From: Clostridiales bacterium
GTDB lineage: Bacteria; Bacillota; Clostridia; Christensenellales; Aristaeellaceae
DNA length: 46,023 nucleotides
Direction of reading: 5' to 3'
NCBI GenBank assembly: GCA_004555535.1
Contig: SFHU01000006.1
Coordinates: forward strand, 1 to 46,023
The stretch's first letter is position 1. Each line of letters starts with the position of its first letter. The notes under the pieces were generated by a model. The model saw only the letters and a list, made by a program, of their open reading frames with translations, was not told the origin of the DNA and did not search any database. Both the position numbers and the translations under genes were made by a program. Below, one piece after another: positions 23,992 through 31,677 of the stretch.

Positions 23992-25284
23992 ATGTCCAAG
24001 CTTGTCGTACTCTCCATCGATTCCCTCTTTGACGAGGACATGGAGTTTTTGAAAACGCTGCCCAATTTTAAAAAGCTGTTCGCGAAGGCTTCCTACAGCG
24101 GCGCGGGGATGCGCAGCGTGTATCCTTCCTTCACCTATCCCGCGCATGCCTCGATCATCACCGGCACGACGCCTGACCGCCACGGCATCTTCCACAACGA
24201 GAAGCTGGACGTGGGCAACCCCACGCCGGATTGGTACTGGTACCATCGCGACCTCAAGGTGGAAACCTGCCTGGATGCCGCCAAGCGCGCCGGACTGACG
24301 ACCGCCTCGGTCGGCTGGCCCTGTATGGGCGCCTGCCCGAGCGTCGATTACCTCGTGCCGGAGATCTGGCCGCGCGCGATGGGCGACGATCCGCATCCGA
24401 TCTTTGAGACGGCCGCCTCGAAGGACGCCGCCACCTGGGAGATCATCGAGCGCCACCTGCACAAGCTGCGCCGCACCAAGCAGCCCTTCATGGATCACGT
24501 GATGGTCGGCTGCGCGTGCGACATCCTGCGCAGGCACCGGCCGGACGTCATGTTCATCCATCTCGCGCATCTGGATCACACGCGCCATGCCAACGGCATT
24601 CAGGGCCCGATGATCGAGCAGGCGATCGTCGCCAACGACGACTGGCTGGGCAGGCTCATGGAGGCGACGATGGACGCGGGCACCTATGAGGAGACCAACT
24701 TCGCCGTCATCAGCGACCACGGCCATCTGCCCGTGCAGCGCGTGCTCAACCCGAACGTCTACCTGGTCGAGGCGGGGCTCATCGAGCTGGATGAAAACGG
24801 GAAGATCGCCTCCTGGAAGGCCTACTGCAATTCGACCTCGCTCTCCTGCCAGGTCGTCATGAAGGACCCCGAGGACAGCGAGACGCGCGCCCGGCTGGAA
24901 AAGGTGCTCTACGGCCTGCGCAACGACCTGAGCTCCGGCGTGGAGAGCGTCTTCACAAAGGCGGAATGCGCGCGGGAGCATCAGCTCACCGGCGACTTCG
25001 AGTATGTGCTCGAGGGCCGCGAAAGGACCTCCTTCGGCAACGCCGTCACCGGCGCGAAGGTCGTCACGCCGGACAACTCCGACTACAAATTCTCCGTGGC
25101 CTCCCACGGCCATCTGCCGCACAAGGGCCCGCAGCCGGTGTTCATCATGGCGGGCCCGGACGTGCGCGAGGGCGTCGTCTTCGAGCGCCGGCGCATTATC
25201 GACGAGGCGCCGACCTTCGCCGCTCTGCTGCACTTTGAGATGCCCCAGGCGACGGGCCGGCCGATCACCGAGATCCTCCGGTAA
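23992..25284 (+). CDS. alkaline-phosphatase-superfamily phosphodiesterase/nucleotide pyrophosphatase-like
   Basis: 430 residues without a signal peptide, so cytoplasmic. Metal and nucleophile motifs of the NPP-type branch are seen: LSIDSL at 7-12, nucleophile Thr in YPSFTYPAHASIITG (~45), GTTPDRHGIFHN, the Asp/His ligands in HLAHLDHTRHANG (~195), SDHGH (~240) and a late SHGHLPH (~370). It would cut phosphate mono- or diesters. Being last in the pentose operon suggests it frees the sugar from an imported phosphoester, but the order of reactions is inference. Confidence 0.8.
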   Translation: MSKLVVLSIDSLFDEDMEFLKTLPNFKKLFAKASYSGAGMRSVYPSFTYPAHASIITGTTPDRHGIFHNEKLDVGNPTPDWYWYHRDLKVETCLDAAKRAGLTTASVGWPCMGACPSVDYLVPEIWPRAMGDDPHPIFETAASKDAATWEIIERHLHKLRRTKQPFMDHVMVGCACDILRRHRPDVMFIHLAHLDHTRHANGIQGPMIEQAIVANDDWLGRLMEATMDAGTYEETNFAVISDHGHLPVQRVLNPNVYLVEAGLIELDENGKIASWKAYCNSTSLSCQVVMKDPEDSETRARLEKVLYGLRNDLSSGVESVFTKAECAREHQLTGDFEYVLEGRERTSFGNAVTGAKVVTPDNSDYKFSVASHGHLPHKGPQPVFIMAGPDVREGVVFERRRIIDEAPTFAALLHFEMPQATGRPITEILR

Positions 25285-25313
25285 AACGGAGATTGCCCCC
25301 ATCCTCCGCGCGA

Positions 25314-25354
25314 AAGGCTGCCGCAGCCCTGATGGCGCATGCGGCAGCCTTTGC
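25314..25354 (+). terminator. terminator of the pentose operon
   Basis: Stem AAGGCTGCCGCA / TGCGGCAGCCTT (12 bp) then TTT, 30 bases after the stop. Confidence 0.75.
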
Positions 25355-25403
25355 CATACCCTTCGTCTTTTGTCCATCTGCTGTCAGAGAGGAGGAACGC
25401 CCT

Positions 25404-25784
25404 GTGACCCCGACGCTAACCGGCCTTGGCGAAGGCCTGTGCGCAGGCACGCTGAGCCCCCGTATCTCCGCCGCCCTTGTGATCGGCCTTCTTGCGACGC
25501 TTGGCCTTGCGCTGGCGCGGCGCGCCGCACATGTCACGGCACGAAAGCAGCTGGAGGTGCAGTTCGTTCACCGGGCGCAGACGCTGGCCTTTCTGAGCGA
25601 ATACTTCGCCAGCCGGAAGATCAAGGTGCTCGACGTCCATTTCCGCGCGGAAAACCATCCGGACGGCAGCCGGTATATAAACGTTTATACGCTCTGCGTG
25701 CCCCGCTGCACGAGCTGCGCCGAGATCGTCGGCGCGCTCCGCGAAAACCCGAATATCCTCAACGCCGTCGTGCGGGACGCCTGA
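25404..25784 (+). CDS. C-terminal part of an MgtC/SapB-like membrane protein, possibly a remnant
   Basis: 126 residues from GTG 25404, which has AGGAGGAACGCCCT upstream. One or two hydrophobic segments (~11-36, including LVIGLLATLGLALARR) are followed by an ACT-like domain: LEVQFVHRAQTLAFL, IKVLDVHF, and ending NPNILNAVV. This resembles the last helix and regulatory tail of MgtC/SapB proteins, which are ~220 residues, so four helices seem missing. Either a shortened gene or one with an internal deletion close to its start. Family assignment is tentative. Confidence 0.45.
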   Translation: MTPTLTGLGEGLCAGTLSPRISAALVIGLLATLGLALARRAAHVTARKQLEVQFVHRAQTLAFLSEYFASRKIKVLDVHFRAENHPDGSRYINVYTLCVPRCTSCAEIVGALRENPNILNAVVRDA

Positions 25785-25791
25785 AGGGCGC

Positions 25792-25848
25792 GCCGCGCAA
25801 AAGGCCGGAGCCTGTCCGAAGGGACGGGACTCCGGCCTTTTGCGCGGC
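25792..25848. terminator. long bidirectional terminator
   Basis: 19-bp perfect stem GCCGCGCAAAAGGCCGGAG / CTCCGGCCTTTTGCGCGGC with an inner partial stem; the T and A tracts are inside the arms so it can work on both strands. Confidence 0.7.
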
Positions 25849-25922
25849 GTCAGGTTGCCGCGGGCGGCGCGGCAGAGAGATGGAAAAATGCGCTGAAAAG
25901 CGGCGGACGATTCTGCGTATAA

Positions 25923-25937
25923 TTTCCATTTTGGAAA
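25923..25937. promoter_or_regulatory. palindrome TTTCCA-N3-TGGAAA, proposed LysR site 1
   Basis: TTTCCATTTTGGAAA. Its centre is ~64 bases before the predicted start of the 26166 transcript. The same palindrome occurs at 29500-29514 and, with one change, at 29699-29713. Confidence 0.6.
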
Positions 25938-25958
25938 CAGACGTCTTGTCAATTCGAA

Positions 25959-25987
25959 TTGATTTGCGAATGGATTTTGCGTATGCT
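25959..25987 (+). promoter_or_regulatory. predicted promoter of the 26166 gene
   Basis: TTGATT, 17-base spacer, TATGCT. An alternative TATAAT at 25918-25923 lacks a good -35 box. No other feature is seen in 25849-26165. Confidence 0.5.
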
Positions 25988-26165
25988 GACATCAGCCGCA
26001 TTCTGCTTTGGCGTCGGGCTGGCCGGAGAGGGCGCATGGTACGTCCATGATCAAAAGAAGAGAGCCTGGCAGGGATGGCCCTTTGGAAGGAGGAGCTTTG
26101 TTTGAAGGGTCAGGCCGGCAAACGCAGCCCCACAATGCAAATCAATCGGAAAGGAAGAAAAAAAC

Positions 26166-28247
26166 ATGAAAAAGCTGATATCTCTGCTGATCGCGCTTTG
26201 TCTTGTGCTCGGCCTCGTGCCCGCGATGGCGGACGGCCTTGAGGCCGTGCTCGCCGGCGAGGATACGCCCGTTGGCCAGGACTTTGCCTGCGTGATCGAT
26301 GAAAACAACAACGTGTACTGGCAGCTGGCGGTTTCGTCCTTCGACCGTCTGAGCGAGCAGGTGCCGGAGGGCACGGCGAGCGCGAAGATCGAGGTGCTGC
26401 CGCAGAACGGCGAAGCCTATCCGTATCTCTATCCGGATGGGGCGTGGAAGATCTTCGTTCTGGAGAGCGAGATTCCCGCGTGGTTTGGCGATGAATCCGT
26501 CGCGAAGATCACCGAGGCCTTCGAGGCCTGGAAGAGCGAGGTCTACAGCATCGTCGACGTGAACGTGCTGCTGAGCTTCGTCAACCCGCAGACCATCGAT
26601 GTCGACATGACCGGCGTGAGCGAGGAGACCCAGGCGCTGCTGGACCAGTGGGCCGACACCGACAGCAACTGGATGGTCTGCTACGTCCGCAACTCCGTCC
26701 CGACCACCACGCAGGGCGCTGTGGGCCAGTCCGTCGCCAACGACGCCTGGAACTGCATCGTCAACCAGGTCTGGACGCAGACCGGCGAGGATCTGGCGGG
26801 CCATTCCCAGGTTGACCTGATCGCCTCCTTCATCGGCAGCGCGTTCCCGGGCATCACCTCCTGGGAGGGCTACTTCGGCACCAAGACCGGCTATCCGTTC
26901 GAGGAAGGCGCTCAGCTGCTCAAGGCTGGCTATCTGTATGCCAACGGTCTCTATTCCGCCAAGCAGGTCAAGGAATTTGACGATCAGTATGATCCGGATC
27001 AGTTCCAGAAGCTGACCAGGATCGCCGACGTGAACGTCAGCGACACCGGCAGCGCGTTTGCCTGCCTCGTGGATGAAGCGGGCAATGTCTACTGGTCCCT
27101 GGGCACCGACTATGTCGGCGGCCTGATCGAAGAGCTGGGCCTGGATCCGGCCAGCGTCGTCGCGCTGAACGTCGGCCCGAAGCAGGAAGCCGCGGTTTCC
27201 GTCGGCACGACCTACAACTGCGCGCCCTGGGCCGAGCTGGGGAACGGCTATTTCACCACCGGCGCCTGGGAGGATGCTGAGGCGGAGAAGCCGGCCTTCT
27301 GCAACGAGGACGGCTCCGCGACCTGGCGCATGAACGCGGACGGCTCCATCGAGCCCGTTGGCGAGGATCAGTCCGTTCCGGGCGGCACCGTGAACCCGGG
27401 CAAGTACACCTATCAGGATGGCGACACGAGCTGGGAGATCATGCTCTCCGGCAACGGCACCACGAGGATGACGAAGATCACGGCTGAGGATCTGGCGGCT
27501 GCCGCGGCGGCTGCGGCCGAGCAGAAGGAGCCCTCCACCTACTTCAACACCCCGGCCCCGCTGACCGAGGTCAAGTTCATCGGCCAGTTCCCGGAGTGGT
27601 ACATGGATCGCAAGAGCGAGATCGACGAGCTGGCCAGGAAGGCCTACGCCGACTGGCAGGATCAGATCCTCGCGCTGGTCGATGTCGACAGCCTCAACGT
27701 GACCCTGAGCGGCATGGACCTTGACTATGCGACGCCCATGAGCGACGAGCTGCTCGCCATGTTCAAGGAATGGGTGAAGATCTGGAACGAGAATGCGGTT
27801 GCCGGCAGCATCAACATCGGCATCAGCACCATGGGCTACAAGAAGGTCGGCCCGTCCATCTGGAACAGCATCGACAACAAGGTGCTCGCCAACTACAAGA
27901 GCATGGACCACGAGGGCTGCCCGGGCCCGACGACCAGCGCCTTCATCGCGGCGTATGCGTTTGAGCACTACGGCAAGGTGATCGATGCGGCGACGGACGA
28001 CTACATGGGCTCCACGATGAACGACGTGTACTCCGCGCATGTCGGCAGCTTCATCAAGGATCTCTGCCCGAACGAGGACGGCAGCTACAAGTATCAGGTC
28101 GCCCACGATCTGTGGGAGGCGGGCTGCATTCCGTTCTTCGACGGCGAGTACTGGTATCTCGTCAGCGGTCCGGACTTCGATCCGGACGGCAACAAGGCCG
28201 TGGAGGTCATCTATTCCGCGACCCCGGCGGAGCTGCTCGCCGACTGA
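26166..28247 (+). CDS. secreted protein with internal duplication, function unknown
   Basis: 693 residues. A signal peptide (cleavage after PAMA, ~22) is followed by two related halves. FACVIDENNNVYWQL at ~40 recurs as FACLVDEAGNVYWSL at ~296; PAWFGDESVAKITEAFEAW at ~104 recurs as PEWYMDRKSEIDELARKAY at ~476, each followed by a VDV segment and a Trp-rich stretch. The second half has an insert with a GKYTYQDGDTSW element and an Ala-rich run (~440-450). No lipobox, anchor or catalytic motif that I recognise. AAAGGAAG precedes ATG 26166. Its promoter shares the palindrome of the downstream LysR/transport region, so it may be a binding or surface protein of the same pathway. Confidence 0.75.
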   Translation: MKKLISLLIALCLVLGLVPAMADGLEAVLAGEDTPVGQDFACVIDENNNVYWQLAVSSFDRLSEQVPEGTASAKIEVLPQNGEAYPYLYPDGAWKIFVLESEIPAWFGDESVAKITEAFEAWKSEVYSIVDVNVLLSFVNPQTIDVDMTGVSEETQALLDQWADTDSNWMVCYVRNSVPTTTQGAVGQSVANDAWNCIVNQVWTQTGEDLAGHSQVDLIASFIGSAFPGITSWEGYFGTKTGYPFEEGAQLLKAGYLYANGLYSAKQVKEFDDQYDPDQFQKLTRIADVNVSDTGSAFACLVDEAGNVYWSLGTDYVGGLIEELGLDPASVVALNVGPKQEAAVSVGTTYNCAPWAELGNGYFTTGAWEDAEAEKPAFCNEDGSATWRMNADGSIEPVGEDQSVPGGTVNPGKYTYQDGDTSWEIMLSGNGTTRMTKITAEDLAAAAAAAAEQKEPSTYFNTPAPLTEVKFIGQFPEWYMDRKSEIDELARKAYADWQDQILALVDVDSLNVTLSGMDLDYATPMSDELLAMFKEWVKIWNENAVAGSINIGISTMGYKKVGPSIWNSIDNKVLANYKSMDHEGCPGPTTSAFIAAYAFEHYGKVIDAATDDYMGSTMNDVYSAHVGSFIKDLCPNEDGSYKYQVAHDLWEAGCIPFFDGEYWYLVSGPDFDPDGNKAVEVIYSATPAELLAD

Positions 28248-28283
28248 TGGCAAAGGGCTGACACGCCAAAACGCATAAGCAAA

Positions 28284-28318
28284 GCCGGAACCGCGCAGGC
28301 GGTTCCGGCGATTTTTTG
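28284..28318 (+). terminator. terminator after the 26166 gene
   Basis: Perfect 11-bp stem GCCGGAACCGC-gcag-GCGGTTCCGGC then GATTTTTT. Confidence 0.88.
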
Positions 28319-28392
28319 TCTTTCCGAAATGGAATCGGAGGAGGCGACCCTTCGCTTTGCGCAGAAGGCCTGCCCTTCCCCGGGAAAAGGGA

Positions 28393-29283
28393 TCAGCCCT
28401 CCGCGCTGCACTGGTCGATGATGTAGTGCAGGAAGTCGGCAGCGCAGTGCGAAGCGATCCTGCGGCGGTAGAGCAGGTAGATGTAGGAGCGCACCTTGGG
28501 GTAGATATCAAGGATGCGCACGTTGGAGACGTCGTGCGGGATGTGCATGCGGTTGAGCACGGCGATGCCTCGGCCCATGCGGACGTAGCGGAGCATGGTC
28601 GAGCTGAACTGGGACTCGCCCACGACGTCCGGCACGAACTGCTGCGACTCGCACAGGCTCAGGAATTTCTTCGTCTCGTCGTGAGGCAGATCGGTGTGGC
28701 TGGAGTGGAGGATGAAGTGCTCCTGGCGCAGCGCGTCCAGGGTCACGGTATCCTGGCTGGCCAGGGGATGATTCTCCGGCACGACGACGGCGAGGTGGTC
28801 GGTCTTGTAGATCATGCGGCTGAAATCGGAGCCCTCGGACTCGCCCTCGCCGACGAAGGCGAAGTCGCAGCGCTTCTCCTTGAGCAGGTCGAGCGAATGA
28901 TAGCTCTCGATGGGCTTGAGGTTGTACTCGGGATGCTTGGCGGAGAAGCCCAGGAGCGTGTCGACCAGCCCATACTGCCCGACGATCGGGTTGTAGGCGA
29001 CGGTGACAGAGATGCGCTCCTGATCGTTGAGCTCGTGCAGGAATGCGGTCGCCTCGCTGTAAATTTGCAGAATCTGCTTGGCGTGCGGGTAGAAGCGCTG
29101 GCTGTATTCGTTGATGCGGATGCTTCGTTGCGAGCGGTCAAAGAGCGTGATATTGAGCTCTTCCTCCATCTTGTGAATGTGCTTGGTCAGGGCGGACTGC
29201 GAGATGTTCATGCGCGCGGCAGTCTCCTGAAAGCTGTGCGTTTCCACGAGGGAGCAAAACTCGGCCAGGGATTCGATATCCAC
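28393..29283 (-). CDS. LysR-family regulator of the transport/hydrolase locus
   Basis: 296 residues from GTG 29283 (AAGGAG 8 bases upstream; the longer open frame is chance). N-terminal winged HTH: FCSLVETHSFQETAARMNISQSALTKHI (residues 8-35 region), then the usual effector domain (ISVTVAYNPIVGQYGLV onward). Divergent from the binding-protein/opp genes. Palindromes at 25923, 29500 and 29699 are its likely binding sites. Transcribed from ~29412 with a leader that folds into a stable hairpin. Confidence 0.9.
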   Translation of the reverse strand: MDIESLAEFCSLVETHSFQETAARMNISQSALTKHIHKMEEELNITLFDRSQRSIRINEYSQRFYPHAKQILQIYSEATAFLHELNDQERISVTVAYNPIVGQYGLVDTLLGFSAKHPEYNLKPIESYHSLDLLKEKRCDFAFVGEGESEGSDFSRMIYKTDHLAVVVPENHPLASQDTVTLDALRQEHFILHSSHTDLPHDETKKFLSLCESQQFVPDVVGESQFSSTMLRYVRMGRGIAVLNRMHIPHDVSNVRILDIYPKVRSYIYLLYRRRIASHCAADFLHYIIDQCSAEG

Positions 29284-29349
29284 CGTATCTCTCCTTTCCT
29301 TTTGGAAGATGAATCTCTTCTTTGCGGGAGCAGTCCTTTGGGGGTGGAA

Positions 29350-29383
29350 ATACCCCTTCCCGCCGGGCGGCGGGAAGAGGTAT
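29350..29383 (-). other. hairpin in the lysR 5' leader
   Basis: 15-bp stem (ATACCTCTTCCCGCC / GGCGGGAAGGGGTAT on the minus strand), with a G-U pair that is only allowed in the minus-strand RNA. No T run, so not a simple terminator. A smaller hairpin CGTGC-gcagttg-GCACG follows at 29385-29401. Confidence 0.6.
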
Positions 29384-29418
29384 CCTCGTGCGCAGTTGGC
29401 ACGAATGAATCTGAACAG

Positions 29419-29424
29419 ATTATA
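29419..29424 (-). promoter_or_regulatory. -10 box of the lysR (29283) promoter
   Basis: Extended -10 TGCTATAAT on the minus strand; the -35 region is weak. Confidence 0.55.
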
Positions 29425-29499
29425 GCATATTTTTGAAAAGACCGCCAGTCCTCCCCTGCGCGCCGGGGCAAACCGACAGCAAAAACCATGAAAAAACTG

Positions 29500-29514
29500 T
29501 TTCCAATTTGGAAA
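29500..29514. promoter_or_regulatory. palindrome TTTCCA-N3-TGGAAA, proposed LysR site 2
   Basis: TTTCCAATTTGGAAA, centred ~95 bases before the predicted lysR start; suited to autoregulation. Confidence 0.6.
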
Positions 29515-29698
29515 TCCCCTGAGGTTCTGCGGGAATGCGTCTGCCCGGGCAGAGGGGGGCGGGGAGAGCACCTGTTTTTTCTGACATTTATAAGGAAAGA
29601 ACGCAGAAGGCCGGGCGCGGCGGCGTGGAGAAGCCGGGAGTCGCGCGCTCCGCGCCCGGAGAAAGCGGGGATATCCGCCCGCAAAGACGGGCAAGAAG

Positions 29699-29713
29699 TT
29701 TCCAAACGGGAAA
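29699..29713. promoter_or_regulatory. palindrome, proposed LysR site 3 (one mismatch)
   Basis: TTTCCAAACGGGAAA, centred ~64 bases before the predicted start of the 29804 transcript, the usual place for a LysR activator site. Confidence 0.55.
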
Positions 29714-29734
29714 CCGCAGGAGGAGAAAACAGAA

Positions 29735-29763
29735 TTGATGCGCAGGGCGTTTGCAGGTATTAT
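29735..29763 (+). promoter_or_regulatory. promoter of the binding-protein/opp locus
   Basis: TTGATG, 17-base spacer, TATTAT, 40 bases before ATG 29804. The rest of 29284-29803 holds only the hairpins and sites listed. Confidence 0.65.
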
Positions 29764-29803
29764 AGTCTCAGCGGTAATTCAATTCAAAAGGAGGACAACA
29801 ACC

Positions 29804-31360
29804 ATGAAGAAATTACTTGCTCTTGCTCTGGCTGTCATGATGGCCATGACCCTGATGACCGGCATCGCCGCGGCGCAGGCCGGCTCCGTCACCGTCGCCG
29901 TCGATGACGACTCCTTCACCATTGGCCCGTGGGGCAACGCCAGCGCCGTGCGCGACTGGACTGAGACGATCCTGTGGACGCATCTTTGCTACCGTCCGTT
30001 CTTCGGCGCAGCCCTTGACCTGGGCGAGCTGGAGATGGTCGCGGCCAAGAGCGTGACCCAGATCGACGAGGAGACCTACGAGGTCGAGATCTTCGACAAC
30101 ATCACCGACTCTCTGGGCAACCCGATCAAGGCCTCCGACGTCGTCTTCAGCTATGACAAGCTTGCCGAGCTGGGCTACGTCTCCGCGGTGAGCATGTACT
30201 ACGGCGGCGCCGAGGTCATCGACGACACGCACGTGCGCATCACCCTGAAGAACAACACCGAGGGCGCGATCGAGGAAGTCCTCTGCAAGTGCTCCATCGC
30301 CAGCCAGGCCTGGTATGAGAGCGCGAGCCAGGACGACATCGAGGGCAACCCGGCGACCACCGGCCCGTACAAGGCGGCTGGCATCGAGACCGGCTCCTCC
30401 CTGACCATGGCGGCCCGCGAGGACTACTGGAAGAGCGAGAACCTCGCCACCGTCGAGCTGCAGAACGTGCAGACCATCATCCTGCGCTGCATCACTGAGG
30501 CTTCCATGCGCTCCATCGCGCTTGAGAACAACGAGGTCGATATGGCTGAGATCGCCGCGACCGACGCCAAGCGCTTCAAGGAGAACGCCGACTACAACAT
30601 CACCGAGTATCAGAACGCGATGAGCCAGTACCTCATCTTCAACACCAGCGAGAATTCCCCGTTCGCCGACGTCAACCTGCGCAAGGCGGTTGCCTATGGC
30701 TTTGACTCCATGTTCGTCCTGATGGGCGGCGGCTCCGACGCGGGCATCATCAGCCACGACGTCGCCCCGAACCTCGGCCCGGACTACGTCCAGGAGTGGG
30801 ACGAGGAATCCTATTTCGAGTATGATCCCGAGAAGTCCGCTGAGTACCTGGCCGCGGCCGGCTACAAGCCGGGCGAGGTGGAGGTCCATCTGATGGTCTC
30901 CGCGCAGGCGCCGCAGGGCCCGTATCAGGCGATGCAGGCCATGCTCCAGGAGGTCGGCATCAACATGGTCATCGACAGCTATGACCGTGCGCTGCGTCAG
31001 ACCTACCAGAACGACCCGACCAAGTGGCAGTTCTGCGAGTACTCCAACTTCATGGCGGACTACACCACCCGCTTCTGGAGCGACCTGTTCTCCGAGGAGA
31101 ACTACACCTACGGCACGCAGGGCTTCACCGAGGATCCGGAGCTCCAGCGCCTGCTCAAGGCTGCCGTCGCTGACCGCAGCGAAGAGAACATGAACGCCTT
31201 CCACGACTACGTCGTCGATCAGTGCTACATGGTCGGCCTGTACACCGAGCTGCGCACCATCGTCACCAAGGCTGGCCTCACCGATACCGCCATCCGCAAC
31301 CTCAACCCGGTGCTCAACGCGATGACCTTCACCGACGACTACGTCACCGCCGTGAAGTAA
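29804..31360 (+). CDS. ABC substrate-binding protein, family 5 (peptide/opine/nickel type)
   Basis: 518 residues: signal peptide ending AAAQA (~26), then a family-5 fold. Seen are VEIFDNITDSLGNPIKASDV (typical start of the family's second segment), TGPYK, and ADVNLRKAVAYGFD. The mature protein lacks an N-terminal Cys, so it is not lipid-anchored. Family-5 proteins carry peptides but also many plant-derived or aromatic compounds, so the ligand cannot be read from homology. AAAAGGAGG lies before ATG 29804. Followed by its own terminator, then the permease genes. Confidence 0.9.
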   Translation: MKKLLALALAVMMAMTLMTGIAAAQAGSVTVAVDDDSFTIGPWGNASAVRDWTETILWTHLCYRPFFGAALDLGELEMVAAKSVTQIDEETYEVEIFDNITDSLGNPIKASDVVFSYDKLAELGYVSAVSMYYGGAEVIDDTHVRITLKNNTEGAIEEVLCKCSIASQAWYESASQDDIEGNPATTGPYKAAGIETGSSLTMAAREDYWKSENLATVELQNVQTIILRCITEASMRSIALENNEVDMAEIAATDAKRFKENADYNITEYQNAMSQYLIFNTSENSPFADVNLRKAVAYGFDSMFVLMGGGSDAGIISHDVAPNLGPDYVQEWDEESYFEYDPEKSAEYLAAAGYKPGEVEVHLMVSAQAPQGPYQAMQAMLQEVGINMVIDSYDRALRQTYQNDPTKWQFCEYSNFMADYTTRFWSDLFSEENYTYGTQGFTEDPELQRLLKAAVADRSEENMNAFHDYVVDQCYMVGLYTELRTIVTKAGLTDTAIRNLNPVLNAMTFTDDYVTAVK

Positions 31361-31461
31361 TCCCCTGAATTCCCCAAACCTTTTCATTCCCCTGAATCCG
31401 GCTGTGCGCGTCGGGGCGAACCGGTGTGGCGCCGGTCGAGCGCCGGCGGGAGCCTGAATCC

Positions 31462-31499
31462 CCCGCTGCCCAGCGCCTGAAACGGAGCCGGGCAGCGGG
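31462..31499 (+). other. intergenic hairpin between binding protein and permease genes
   Basis: CCCGCTGCCC / GGGCAGCGGG, 10-bp stem with an 18-base loop, no T run. Together with the terminator at 31568 it fills most of the 317-base gap; I see no gene in 31361-31677, only three CCTGAAT repeats of unknown meaning. Confidence 0.5.
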
Positions 31500-31567
31500 A
31501 CGCAACAGCCAGGGCTCGCGTCGACCATTCCATTGACGCATGTCCGGTGGAATTGCTTCATCGCGAT

Positions 31568-31608
31568 AGGGCAGTGCCGGCATCGTCCCATGCCGCACTG
31601 CCCTTTTT
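31568..31608 (+). terminator. terminator between the binding protein and the permease genes
   Basis: Stem AGGGCAGTGC-GGCAT / ATGCC-GCACTGCCCT (15 bp, one bulge) followed by five T. It would keep binding-protein mRNA more abundant than the permease part. Confidence 0.85.
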
Positions 31609-31677
31609 CATCCGGCACGCAGCCGGCACCCCCGATTAAGAAAATTGCGGAACGATTCCGCGGAAAGGAGAAGGGCT

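Noticed and set aside
28321..28335. Fourth LysR palindrome (TTTCCGAAATGGAAT)
   Set aside because: Two mismatches and it sits between the terminator and the 3' end of lysR, with no promoter to control.
29488..29803. Small gene in the lysR-binding protein spacer
   Set aside because: Open frame is Arg-rich, lacks a ribosome site and covers the regulatory palindromes and promoter.
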